Origin: CAYJAQ01 sp964368275
GTDB lineage: Bacteria > Bacillota_I > Bacilli_A > ML615J-28 > CAG-313
Assembly: GCA_964368275.1 (NCBI GenBank)
Contig: CAYJAQ010000016.1
Span: 1-28,152, forward strand
DNA: 28,152 bases
Direction: 5' to 3'
A model generated the notes under the pieces. It had not been told where the DNA came from and made no database searches. It was given only the letters and a program-made list of their open reading frames with translations. The translations under genes were made by a program, and so were the position numbers. Position 1 is the first letter of the stretch; each line of letters starts with the position of its first letter. Of this stretch, positions 1 to 9,500 are shown piece by piece.

Positions 1-3
1 GCA

Positions 4-9
4 TATAAT
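4..9 (+). promoter_or_regulatory. -10 element of the tspO promoter
   Basis: A perfect TATAAT lies 20 bases before the start codon of the TspO-family gene. The -35 would lie outside the window. An AGAGG ribosome binding site follows at about 18-22. Confidence 0.5.
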
Positions 10-29
10 CTTACTAAAGAGGTATATAT

Positions 30-494
30 ATGAAAAATAAAATTAAATGGCGCGATGTTTTAATCTTTATTGTTATTTTAGGCGGCTACTTTTTGCCAAA
101 TCTTTTCTTTAAAACAGACAAAGCATTTTACGATAGTCTCATTAAGATTAATGTACCTAGCTATATCTATGCTATTGCTTGGACAATTATCTATATCTTA
201 ATGGCTGTCTTCATCACTTGGACGCTTAAAGATCAAGACTATAAGAGTTATAAGACCTTGTGGATATATGTAGTGCTTAATTACTTAATCCAAGCATCAT
301 TTGTTGGTGTCTTCTTTGAAAACAAAAACTTATTTTTGGGGTATATTATAGCAATTGCTACGCTTGTTACTACCTTATTAATAGCCTTTGAAAGTTATAG
401 CATTAACAAAAAACGCACCCTTCTTCTACTCCCTTATTTAGCTTGGGGTGTCTTTGCGAGCATCCAAGCTGTATATATCTACTTAATGAACTAA
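30..494 (+). CDS. TspO/MBR-family membrane protein
   Basis: This is a 154-residue integral membrane protein of the TspO/MBR (tryptophan-rich sensory protein) family, whose members bind porphyrins and other hydrophobic ligands in the cytoplasmic membrane. About five hydrophobic helices are visible. Family signatures are the helix-2 segment around PSYIYAIAWTIIYILM (residues about 43-58), the NYLIQASFVGVFF segment (about 84-96) and the C-terminal LLPYLAWGVFAS block followed by YIYLMN, matching the usual LLPYLxWxxFAxxLNxxIxxLN ending. The length is typical. It is the only plus-strand gene at this end of the window, has its own -10 element, and is followed by a terminator. The ligand and role cannot be read from sequence. 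Confidence 0.85.
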   Translation: MKNKIKWRDVLIFIVILGGYFLPNLFFKTDKAFYDSLIKINVPSYIYAIAWTIIYILMAVFITWTLKDQDYKSYKTLWIYVVLNYLIQASFVGVFFENKNLFLGYIIAIATLVTTLLIAFESYSINKKRTLLLLPYLAWGVFASIQAVYIYLMN

Positions 495-525
495 AAAAGA
501 TCCAAGGAAACCTTGGATTTTTTTT
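494..525. terminator. Bidirectional terminator between tspO and M18 peptidase
   Basis: An 8-bp stem (ATCCAAGG at 500-507 with CCTTGGAT at 511-518, loop AAA) is flanked by an A-run on the left and a T-run on the right. It can therefore terminate the TspO gene on the plus strand and the M18 peptidase gene on the minus strand. The minus-strand stop codon (524-526) touches it. Confidence 0.85.
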
Positions 526-1816
526 ACATTTCAAATTCGTTTTTACTAATGCAAGTATAATTACTTTCATAGAAAGCTTTCAATGTGTCTATCATTGTTT
601 GGTAGTCTTTTGTGCCAGCCGTTTCTGATGCTGAATGCATGGCTAGTTGGGCAAGACCAATATCAACTGAAGGGATACTTAAGTGACTAGATGATATTGC
701 ACCTAGTGTACCACCGCCACGTTGATCAGAGCGATTTGTATAATGTTGATATGCTGCACCTGCTTTATTGCAAGATTCAATCATGATACTTTCGGATAAA
801 GCATCCGTTGTATATCGATAAGAAGCATTATGTTTTAAAACAATACCACCATTCATTTTTACATTATTGGTTGGATCGCTTTTTTCTGGGTGATTAGGAT
901 GAATACTGTGCGCATTATCAGCCGAAACAATAACTGAATTACTTTGGGCAATCAAGAAATTCTCCAAACTTTCACCTAAAACGCTACTAATGCGTTGAAG
1001 AGTATCATAAAGGAAAGTGGAATCAGCGCCTTGCTTGGTCATACTGCCGACTTCTTCATTGTTAAAACTTGCGTAAACATTAATACTCTTTTCATTATTT
1101 GCTTCTAAAAAACCTTCTAATGAAGAATAAGCACATTCTAAATTGTCAATTCTCGGTGATATGAAATACTCTTGATTAGCGCCTATCACTTTAGGAACAT
1201 CACGGTTATAAACCGATAAGTCATGAGAAATAATATCATTTTCCTTTATCCCTAATTTTTCGCTTAAGAATGCTTCAATGGTTTTATATCTACCACCTTC
1301 TGATAATAGGGGCAATAAGTCCACTTGAGGATTAATCTTCATACCGCTATTAGCATCAGGGTTAAGATGAACTGACATATTAGGGATTACTAATAAATCT
1401 TCATCAATATTGATATTCTTGCTTTCGAAAGTATTGCCTTTTTTCAAAATTATTCTTCCAGCAATGCTAAGTGGCCGATCAAACCAAGTGGAGAAAATAG
1501 GACCACCATATACTTCAACATTCAATGAAGTAAAGTTTTTACCATCAATAAGTCCATTTGGCTTAATTTTTAGGTTAGGACTATCCAAGTGAGATGCAAC
1601 AATATTATAGCGTGTAGAATGTGATTTAAGGCCTATTTTAAAGGCAATAAGCGACGTTTTGTCTTTGATTGTGTAATAATTGCCACCCCTTTTTAATTGC
1701 CATGGTGAAAATTCGTCTAAATAGGTAAAACCTTGGTTTTTAAGAATTTCTTCAATAGCCATAACAGCATGAAAAGGTGTTACACTTTTTGTAATAAATT
1801 TAAAAAACTTTTCCAT
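524..1816 (-). CDS. apeB: M18-family metallo-aminopeptidase
   Basis: A 430-residue peptidase of family M18 (aspartyl/acidic aminopeptidase group), a cytosolic di-zinc enzyme that removes N-terminal residues from peptides. The expected metal-ligand motifs are all present in order: ASHLDSP (His76, Asp78), PRIDNLE (Asp224), NNEEVGS (Glu254/Glu255), VSADNAH (Asp300) and LAMHSASE near the C-terminus (His394). The glycine-rich QRGGGTLG stretch before the last ligand is also typical, and the length is normal. The gene lies 7 bases downstream of the M29 aminopeptidase gene, and its AGGTAG ribosome binding site overlaps that gene's TAG stop. The two are thus probably co-transcribed and act together on short peptides. 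Exact substrate preference is not determined; the symbol follows the bacterial M18 convention. Confidence 0.93.
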   Translation of the reverse strand: MEKFFKFITKSVTPFHAVMAIEEILKNQGFTYLDEFSPWQLKRGGNYYTIKDKTSLIAFKIGLKSHSTRYNIVASHLDSPNLKIKPNGLIDGKNFTSLNVEVYGGPIFSTWFDRPLSIAGRIILKKGNTFESKNINIDEDLLVIPNMSVHLNPDANSGMKINPQVDLLPLLSEGGRYKTIEAFLSEKLGIKENDIISHDLSVYNRDVPKVIGANQEYFISPRIDNLECAYSSLEGFLEANNEKSINVYASFNNEEVGSMTKQGADSTFLYDTLQRISSVLGESLENFLIAQSNSVIVSADNAHSIHPNHPEKSDPTNNVKMNGGIVLKHNASYRYTTDALSESIMIESCNKAGAAYQHYTNRSDQRGGGTLGAISSSHLSIPSVDIGLAQLAMHSASETAGTKDYQTMIDTLKAFYESNYTCISKNEFEM

Positions 1817-1823
1817 ATACTAC

Positions 1824-3062
1824 CTAAAATACAAAGTTTCCATTGATAAACACTAATACTTCTTTACCATCTTTCGTAATACCGGTAATTTTCATATCAC
1901 GGCTACCAAACATGAAATCGACATGTGTCATCGAAACATTTGATCCTCTTTCTTTTAATTCTTCTTCGGAATATTTGCCACCATCTTTTAGATTAGTTGA
2001 GCCATACGCACAGCCAAGGGCAAGGTGACATGACGCATTCTCATCGAAAAGTGTATTGTAGAACAAAATATTCATATCATTAATTGGTGAATCATAAGAG
2101 ATAAGGGCAACTTCCCCAAGACGGGAACTACCTTCATCAAATTCAATTAGATTTTTTAAAGCAGCTTCTTCTTTTTCAGCAGCATAATTTACAACTTTAC
2201 CATCTTTAAATTCTAAATAGAAGTTTTCGATTAGTTTACCTTGATAGTTAAGTGGTTTAGTTGCAACAACTTTACCGCTTGTCTTGTAACAATGAGGCAT
2301 ACAGAAGTTTTCTTCGGTCGGAATGTTAGGATTAAAATATACCCCGTTTTCAGCAACCTCGCCACCACCAGCCCAAATATGATTTTCAACAAGTGGTACA
2401 TATAAATCTGTTCCTAAACTATTTTCAAAATGTAAGGCTTCAAAATTATAATCATTTAATTTATCATTATGACTGAGCATAGTTTTGTTAATCTCCGCCC
2501 ATTCAGCAATTGGATCATTGTCTAGTGTTACATGCGATGCTTTTAAGATAGCTGAGTATAATGCATCAATTGCCTCATCTTCACTTAAATTAGGAAAAAC
2601 CTTTTTAGCCCACATTGGATTGGGAGCAGCAATAACACACCATTGTGATTGATTAGACATCGTATGGTCGCGCATAAACTTCATTACTTTAGAACTTGCT
2701 AAAGATACTTCCTGAACTTTTTTGGGATCAACTTCGGCCATTAACCCAGGATATGGTGAAGTTATTGATATAAAGGCTGCTTTATTATCAACTAAATAAT
2801 GAGCTTGTTCAATTTGCCAATTGGGCACTACTTTTAAGTCCTCCGTATTAGCGAGCATATATGCTTCTTTTTGGCAATAAGCGTCACTCCAATTGATAAC
2901 AATATCTTTGGCACCTACTAAATAAGCATGATGAACAATCTTCCGTACTAATTCATACGTAGTGACTGGGCATCTAACAACTAATACTTGCCCTTTTTGC
3001 AAGTTTACGCCTACCTTTACGGTTAATTCAGCGAATTTATCTAACAATTTTTCATTTACCAT
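1824..3062 (-). CDS. M29-family aminopeptidase (aminopeptidase T / PepS type)
   Basis: A 412-residue thermophilic-type metallo-aminopeptidase of family M29 (relatives: AmpT, AmpS, PepS), a cytosolic enzyme releasing N-terminal amino acids. The conserved metal ligands and catalytic residues align closely with the family: Glu250 in NIPTEENF, Glu317 in SRLGEVAL, His346 and Tyr353 in the CHLALGCAYG block, and His380 and Asp382 in SMTHVDFMFGS. The start is supported by AGGAG seven bases upstream and by a TATAAT further upstream. It is first in a two-gene operon with the M18 peptidase. Confidence 0.94.
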   Translation of the reverse strand: MVNEKLLDKFAELTVKVGVNLQKGQVLVVRCPVTTYELVRKIVHHAYLVGAKDIVINWSDAYCQKEAYMLANTEDLKVVPNWQIEQAHYLVDNKAAFISITSPYPGLMAEVDPKKVQEVSLASSKVMKFMRDHTMSNQSQWCVIAAPNPMWAKKVFPNLSEDEAIDALYSAILKASHVTLDNDPIAEWAEINKTMLSHNDKLNDYNFEALHFENSLGTDLYVPLVENHIWAGGGEVAENGVYFNPNIPTEENFCMPHCYKTSGKVVATKPLNYQGKLIENFYLEFKDGKVVNYAAEKEEAALKNLIEFDEGSSRLGEVALISYDSPINDMNILFYNTLFDENASCHLALGCAYGSTNLKDGGKYSEEELKERGSNVSMTHVDFMFGSRDMKITGITKDGKEVLVFINGNFVF

Positions 3063-3089
3063 ATTATTACTCCTTTTTTATTACTATTA

Positions 3090-3095
3090 ATTATA
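3090..3095 (-). promoter_or_regulatory. Extended -10 of the aminopeptidase operon promoter
   Basis: On the minus strand TGTTATAAT (TGn-TATAAT) lies about 28 bases before the start codon of the M29 gene. No good -35 is seen at the expected distance, which fits an extended -10 promoter. AAAGGAG at 3070-3076 is the ribosome binding site. Confidence 0.6.
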
Positions 3096-3132
3096 ACACA
3101 ATCTTAAAGGAAATAAAACTTTTTCGAAAAAG

Positions 3133-3155
3133 AAAAAACACTCATAGAGTGTTTT
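3133..3155 (-). terminator. Terminator of rpmE
   Basis: A 9-bp stem (AAAACACTC at 3135-3143 with GAGTGTTTT at 3147-3155, loop ATA) is followed on the minus strand by a T-run. It lies 13 bases past the rpmE stop codon. Confidence 0.85.
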
Positions 3156-3167
3156 AATTTCTTTTTG

Positions 3168-3386
3168 TTACTTTTCAGCTTTTTTAGCCAACTCAACACG
3201 TTTATTGAATTTGTCAATACGACCAGCAGTTTGAACAAATTTTTGTTCGCCAGTGTAGAATGGATGACATTTTGAACATGTATCAACACGGATTTCTTTC
3301 TTAGTTGAACCAGTTTCAAATTCATTACCACAAGATACACATACTACTTTAGTCTTAAAGTATTGAGGATGAATTCCTTTTTTCAT
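3168..3386 (-). CDS. rpmE: 50S ribosomal protein L31, zinc-binding type
   Basis: A 72-residue ribosomal protein L31 of the large subunit. It begins MKKGIHPQYF and carries four cysteines as two CxxC pairs (Cys16, Cys19, Cys37, Cys40), so it is the zinc-containing form rather than the cysteine-free form made under zinc limitation. The CHPFYTG motif after the second pair is diagnostic. The reading frame is open for 29 further codons upstream, with in-frame ATGs, but I place the start at 3386 because GGAAGGAG precedes it at a good distance and the family begins here. It has its own promoter and terminator. It lies downstream of the giant CvpA-like gene, and murA lies further upstream. Confidence 0.96.
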   Translation of the reverse strand: MKKGIHPQYFKTKVVCVSCGNEFETGSTKKEIRVDTCSKCHPFYTGEQKFVQTAGRIDKFNKRVELAKKAEK

Positions 3387-3440
3387 GTTTACTCCTTCCG
3401 CCATAGCATTTGTTGCCATAGTAAGTTTTATTACTGACTT

Positions 3441-3469
3441 ATTATAGCAAAAAAAAGTTAATTTGTCAA
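3441..3469 (-). promoter_or_regulatory. Consensus promoter of rpmE
   Basis: On the minus strand TTGACA (3464-3469) and TATAAT (3441-3446) are separated by exactly 17 bases: a perfect consensus vegetative promoter. It gives an untranslated leader of roughly 48 bases before the rpmE start. Confidence 0.93.
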
Positions 3470-3501
3470 ACAAATAGAAAAAGGATATTGTGGGAAAAAG
3501 T

Positions 3502-3535
3502 AAAGATGGCTGAAGCTAATGCTTCAACCATCTTT
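3502..3535 (-). terminator. Terminator of the giant CvpA-like gene
   Basis: An interrupted stem: AAAGATGG pairs with CCATCTTT, then a C/A mismatch, then TGAAGC pairs with GCTTCA around a TAAT loop. On the minus strand it is followed by ACTTTTT. It begins 28 bases past the stop codon of the giant gene. Confidence 0.8.
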
Positions 3536-3563
3536 ATTTTGTCATTTAGACTAGTTTAAATTA

Positions 3564-6500
3564 TTATGGACGACTAGCAGCGTCATATGCAGTCTTAATT
3601 TGAGTTGCATAATCACCAGCAATTGATAATTGGTCCTTCGTACCATCACCATCTGTGTCATAATAATATGGAGTAATTCCATCAGTACCAACAAGTTCCA
3701 TCAATCCTGTAATTGATGCGGCTTGAGTTTGTAAAGCAGCCAATTGATCTTTTTCAAGATTCCAATCACGATTTTCATTTTCAGTTGCTCTGATAAATGC
3801 TTCGTTAATCGTTGGAGCTGTATAAGTTCCGCCGTATTCAGTAGGAAGAGTAAGTCCAGGGAATACACCTTGAATTTCTGTATTGATCTTATTAATTATT
3901 TCAAGAGTCTTATCGCCAAATAATGGTGAATCAAGTAAACCAACAATTGTTGAATTCTTTTGAAGTTTTCCATTAGTAGCAAAGCCAGAAATAAGTGGTA
4001 ATTCATTTTCCCAAGTGTAGTTACCCCAAGTTTTCGCATCTGCTTCAGCTTGAGTGAAGATACCATTAGGACCAATGAAAGAAGTATTTCTTAATAATTC
4101 ATCAATTAAAGCTTCACCACTATCAGCAAGCATCGTTGACTCTAAGATAGCGTCTAACGTACGACCGGTTGTAGCTGGTTTATTCTTAATTGCATCTTCA
4201 TTAATAGTACCGATTTCACGAACATTGCTAATTAACTTAACAATTTGATCTATTTCTGTTGACCATGCAGTTTTATTTGCAGGGTACGTTGTAATAGCAA
4301 TTGTTGTTGAAAGACCAGCACTTCTAATTGCATCCGTTAAAATTTTACCAATTGGTTGTAATTTTAACGATTCACAATCATTAATTGCATCTAGTAATCC
4401 TTCAATTGCGCTATTAGATACTTTATAGTCTCCACTAGTTGAATCTTTAGCAAAAATATTTAAAGAATCAAGATCAGAGCCAGCATCATTGAATTCGCTA
4501 ACTTTCTTAATTACAAGGGCAAGTTTAGGGCTTTCTGCTTCCCATTCAGTAGTAGAAGCTACTCTAGAAACAGTTGGAGTAGTAGTCTCAGGCAATTGAT
4601 CTTTCAACCAAATAGATGCCCAAGTTAGAGCGTTCATAGAGTCTAATGAATTATAAACTAGCTCAGGAAGTAATACTCTCAACATTGTTGATTCATTGAA
4701 GCTATCCAGTAATTCTTCAATTTGTGCTAATGATTTAGAAGCTAAATTACTAGACATATTACCACTAGATGGTGTGAATAAATCTAAATCCTTAACAGTC
4801 TTAATCATTCCCATTAATTTATCAATTTCAGTATTCCAGTCAGCAGTAGTATTAGTAACTGTGCCAAGATCGACATCAGAATCGATAATTGGTGTTGTTC
4901 CACCTAATAGATATGTACTTAATACTGAATCAATATGCGTAATTTCTAATGAAGATGAGTAATTGATTAATTGTAGTAATTGACGTAAACCAGCACTCTT
5001 ACCACCACTTGTTAATAAGTATGGTGAGTCAGTTCCGGCATTACCTGTTTCATAACCAAGTTCAATTGCATCAAAATCAATTGAGTTGATATCGCCTACT
5101 ATATTAAGAGTTGCAAGCAATCTTGATAAGTATTCAATTTCAGTTGTCCAATCTGCCTTAGCTAGAACTCTAGAAACAGTTGGAGTAGCTGCTTCAGGTA
5201 ATTGATTCTTCAACCAATCAGCTTCCCAATCAGCTGCATTATTACTATTAATTGCATTATGAATTAATTCAGGAAGTAATACTCTTAGCATTGTTGATTC
5301 ATTGAATTCGTCTAATAATCCCTTAATTTCAGCCATTGGCTTACTCATTAAGTTACTAGCCATATCACCTGTTGATGGTGAGAATAAATCTAAAGTACGT
5401 ACTCTAGTGATAATAGCCATTAAGTTATTAATTTCGGTATTCCATTCAGCAGTAGTATTAGTAACTGTGCCAAGAGTAACATCAGAATCAACAACAGGGT
5501 TAGTTCCACCTAATAGATATGTACTTAATACATCTTCTAAGTTATTAATATCTAATGAAGATGAGTAATTGATTAATTGTAGTAATTGACGTAAACCAGC
5601 ACTCTTACCACCACTTGTTAATAAGTATGGTGAGTCAGTTCCGGCATTACCTGTTTCATAACCAAGTTCAATTGCATCAAAATCAATTGAGTTGATATCG
5701 CCTACTAAATCAAGCGTTACTAGAAGTTTAGCAAGTTGAGCATTTTCAGTTGTCCAAGAAGCCTTATCAGCTACTCTTGAAACTGTTTGATTAGTAGTTT
5801 CAGGTAATTGATTCTTCAACCAATCAGCTTCCCAATCAGCAGCATTGTTATTAGCAATTGCATCATGAATTAAATCAGGAAGTAATACTCTTAACATACT
5901 TGAATTGTTAAATTTATTTAATAATCCTTCAATTTCAGATACTGATTTACTCATTAAGTTGCCAGCCATATCACCGCCAGATAATAAGTTAAGATCACGA
6001 GCATCAGTAATTACTGCTAATAAGTTATCAATTTCGGTATTCCATTCAGTAGTAGTATTAGTAACTGTGCCAAGAGCTACAGTTGAACTAACAACAGGAG
6101 AAGATCCTTCTAATAAGTATTCGCTTAATACATCTTCTAAATTATTAATATCTAATGAAGATGAGTAATTGATTAATTGTAGTAATTGACGTAAACCAGC
6201 ACTCTTACCACCACTTGTTAATAAGTATGGTGAGTCAGTTCCAGCATTACCTGTTTCATAACCAAGTTCAATTGTGGCAAAATCGATACTACCAATATCG
6301 CCTACTAAATCAAGTGTTACTAGTAATCTTGATAAGTATTCAATTTCAGCTGTCCAAGTAGTCATATCGGCTACTCTTGAAACTGTTGGATTAGTAGTTG
6401 CAGGTAATTGATTCTTCAACCAATCAGCTTCCCAACTAGCAGCACTATTGTTAGCAATTACGTCATGTAATAGATCAGGAAGTAATACGCGAAGCATATT

Positions 6501-9500
6501 AGAACTATTAAATGAATCTAATATTGCTTTAATATCGCTACTATCTTGACCAGAGATTGCTGAAGCAATGTTACCACCGCTTAATAATCCCATATCATTT
6601 GCTTTACCAATTAAATCCATTAAGGCATCAATTTCAGCGTCCCACGCAGCAGTTGTATTAACAACAGTACCAAGTGCTACATCTGAATCAATAATTGGTG
6701 TTGCTCCACCTAATAAGTAATCATCTAATGTGCCTGAAAGTGCAGTTACATTAAAGATCTTAGAATGGTTCATAATTTGTAAAATTTGTCTTAAGCCAGC
6801 GTCAACATAACCAACTGTCATTGCATATGTTGCATCAGTTCCAGCATTGCCAGTTTCATAGCCTAAGTTAATTGTTGCGAAATCGATTGATGATAAATCA
6901 CCCATCATATTAATTGTTGCAAGAAGTCTACCTAATAAAGCAGTCTCAGGAGCCCAATCAGCAATTGATTCCATACTTGTTGAACTTTGGTTATTGAACC
7001 AAGTTGCTAAGAAATCATTAAACTTGAATGAACCAGTGCTTGTAGGTATTGCATCATTAATTGCATCCGGTAACATTGTACGATAGATGTAAGAAGCATT
7101 GATTGCTGATAAGATGTTGCCAAGAGCAACTGGATCAGTTGAACTCATAACATCATCCATAATTGTTTCAACATCAATTGGGACATCTGCACCACCAGCG
7201 AATGGTGCAAGAGCAGCAAATAATGATCTGAATGCCGCAATTTCTTCATCCCACTTATCGTCAGGTACGTTATCAATATTTAATGTAGCAGAACCGATTG
7301 TCGGTAATACTTTTGCATCAAGTATTAATTTAAATAAATCCTTTTCTGTGCCATCTACAAATAGTAAACCAGGAATAGCAGGTACTACTGAACTATTACC
7401 AAAGACATTATCGACTAGTGATAACATCAAGTTAACAGTTATTTCGTCAGTCTTACCTTCTAATAATCCCGTATCAGCAGCGATATCAACTACTTTTAAC
7501 ATTGTTAAATATTCTTCTGATACTTTGTCAGCTGCTTTTGCAGGAGCAAAGTCAATGATATTAAGAGTATCATTATTTACAGCTGTCTTTACTTTATCCC
7601 AAACAGTTGGTAATATTTGTTCAAATAATACTGAACTACCAAATTCTTCAAGGGCATCAACCAATGGTTTAACCACTGCAGTTTTTAATAATGTACTTGT
7701 ATCAGTGATGTCAACAAAGTCAGGAGAAACAGCAATTGCGTAATCAGCAACGAATGCACGTAATGTGTTATATTCATTTGCCCAAACAACGCTTGTATAA
7801 TCTACATCAGCTTTGTTAATATCTAAACCAGCTTTTAATCCCATTGATACTAGTGTTTCTTCACGAGTAGCAACGAATGGACAAGCTTCAATTTCATTGA
7901 TTAATTCAGTAATCTTAGCACCATCTTTATAAGTCATTTGTTTGATATCAAATGTGAATACATTCATGCTTTCAAGTATTCTACCAATTTCAAATAATGA
8001 AGGTAGAGCTGCTTCAAATTCATCATATGTAGCCATTTCAATTGCATCAAAATCAACGTATTCAAACGGTACGAAGACCTTTACGGCTGCATTTACTAAA
8101 TCAATTAATAATGAACTAATAATAACTGAATCTTGTGCATCAGCAAGTAAGCCTAATATATCATTTTCAGCATCTGTTGAAACTAATTTGTCAAATGCAC
8201 CGCTTGAAATATAAGAGCCATATTCTTGATATAATGACATACCAGTTTGTATTAATTCAGCGATAGTTTTAATTTCAGTTTCTGTATCAATTGAACCAAA
8301 ATCTACTGCCATTGGTGCAAAGTGTCTTGAACGATCAAGTGCAGTAGTGATGTATGGACGAAGTTGACCAAAATCAACATGTTTAACAACTAAATCATCA
8401 ATTGCATGAATTTCTGATTGAACAGTATTATCAGGGAAGTTAACGCCTGTGTTAGAGAACACACCAATTGCGACTAACTTTTCAAGCACTGTACCTAAAT
8501 CATTTAATAATTCAGCTTTTTCAGATTTACTATAATTTGCAATGCCACCTACATATGGTAGATTAGCGATGTATCCTTCGAATAGATCAATTCCCCAAGG
8601 GCCAAATTCACCAGCTAATGTCGTGCTTACTAAAGCATTGTAGATATCAGAAATCGCAGTAGCTAAAGATGTATTACCAATTAGAGCAATATCAAGATTT
8701 AGTGATAAATCAGATTTGATTAATTCATCATAAACACTTGTAAGGTTAGCCACTTGGCTAGCGATGATTGAACTGTCAGTTGCTAATTGAATCTTAGTTA
8801 CATCGATTGAGCTTACATTGAATCCGAATAGAGTTAATAATTGAACTAAATCAGCTTTATTAGCTTCTAAGTAATCTAACTTGAATACTTCATCAACAAT
8901 TGTTGTAAGTTCGGCATTATGACTAGATAAGTCTGGGCGACTAAAGCTAAATATTAGATTAATCAAACCAGTATCAGCAAATGCATTAATTGCAGGCAAT
9001 AAATGATTATTGTAATCATTATGTAAATCAGCATAACTATATTCAGTATCAAATTTCATTAAATTGCCAATGCGTGAATCTATGGTATTAACAATGTTAT
9101 TGTTAATAAACGCAGGTCCGAATTCACCTAAAGCTGTTATATCAAGAACATCGCTAATAATAGCAGCAATTTTCTTCATGTTATTAGCATTAGCAGCAAA
9201 GTTAACTAATTTAGATAAATTAGTAGCAAGATATACGATATCTGAAATATGAGTATTACCAGTATCATCTAATAATGTTGCAGCTTTATTGATTACTTTG
9301 ACAAATGCTTCTAAATCAGCATCAGAATCAATATTATTGAAATCAAGACCGCTTACTGTGAAACCAAATATCTTAAGTGCAAATTCAATTGCTCTTTCAT
9401 ACTTGCCTTCCACAAATTTTAATCCCCAAAGTTCTCTTAGAATATATTCATATTCAGCAGGGAAAATAATGTTTGTATCAACGCTATTTAAGATATCAAT

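Larger units (their letters stand above)
4561..6975 (-). repeat. Tandem array of ~600-bp repeats inside the giant gene
   Basis: Equivalent points recur at 4561, 5167, 5773 and 6373, spacings of 606, 606 and 600 bases (202, 202 and 200 codons). Each unit encodes, in protein order, a W-x-x-E helix, an IDFxxIELGYETGNAGTDSP-like segment, a SAGLRQLLQLINYSS-like segment, a TYLLGG...VTNTT segment, and STMLRVLLPELIH. The three units between 4561 and 6372 are highly similar; the unit from 6373 to about 6975 is more diverged. All units are in frame. Confidence 0.92.

Noticed and set aside
3104..3340. 78-codon minus-strand frame overlapping rpmE
   Set aside because: It lies in another frame inside rpmE and its terminator; L31 with its cysteine pairs is clearly the real product.
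4561..6975. Near-identical repeats as a CRISPR array or mobile element
   Set aside because: The units are about 600 bases, in frame, without spacers, terminal inverted repeats or target-site duplications; they are protein-coding repeats.
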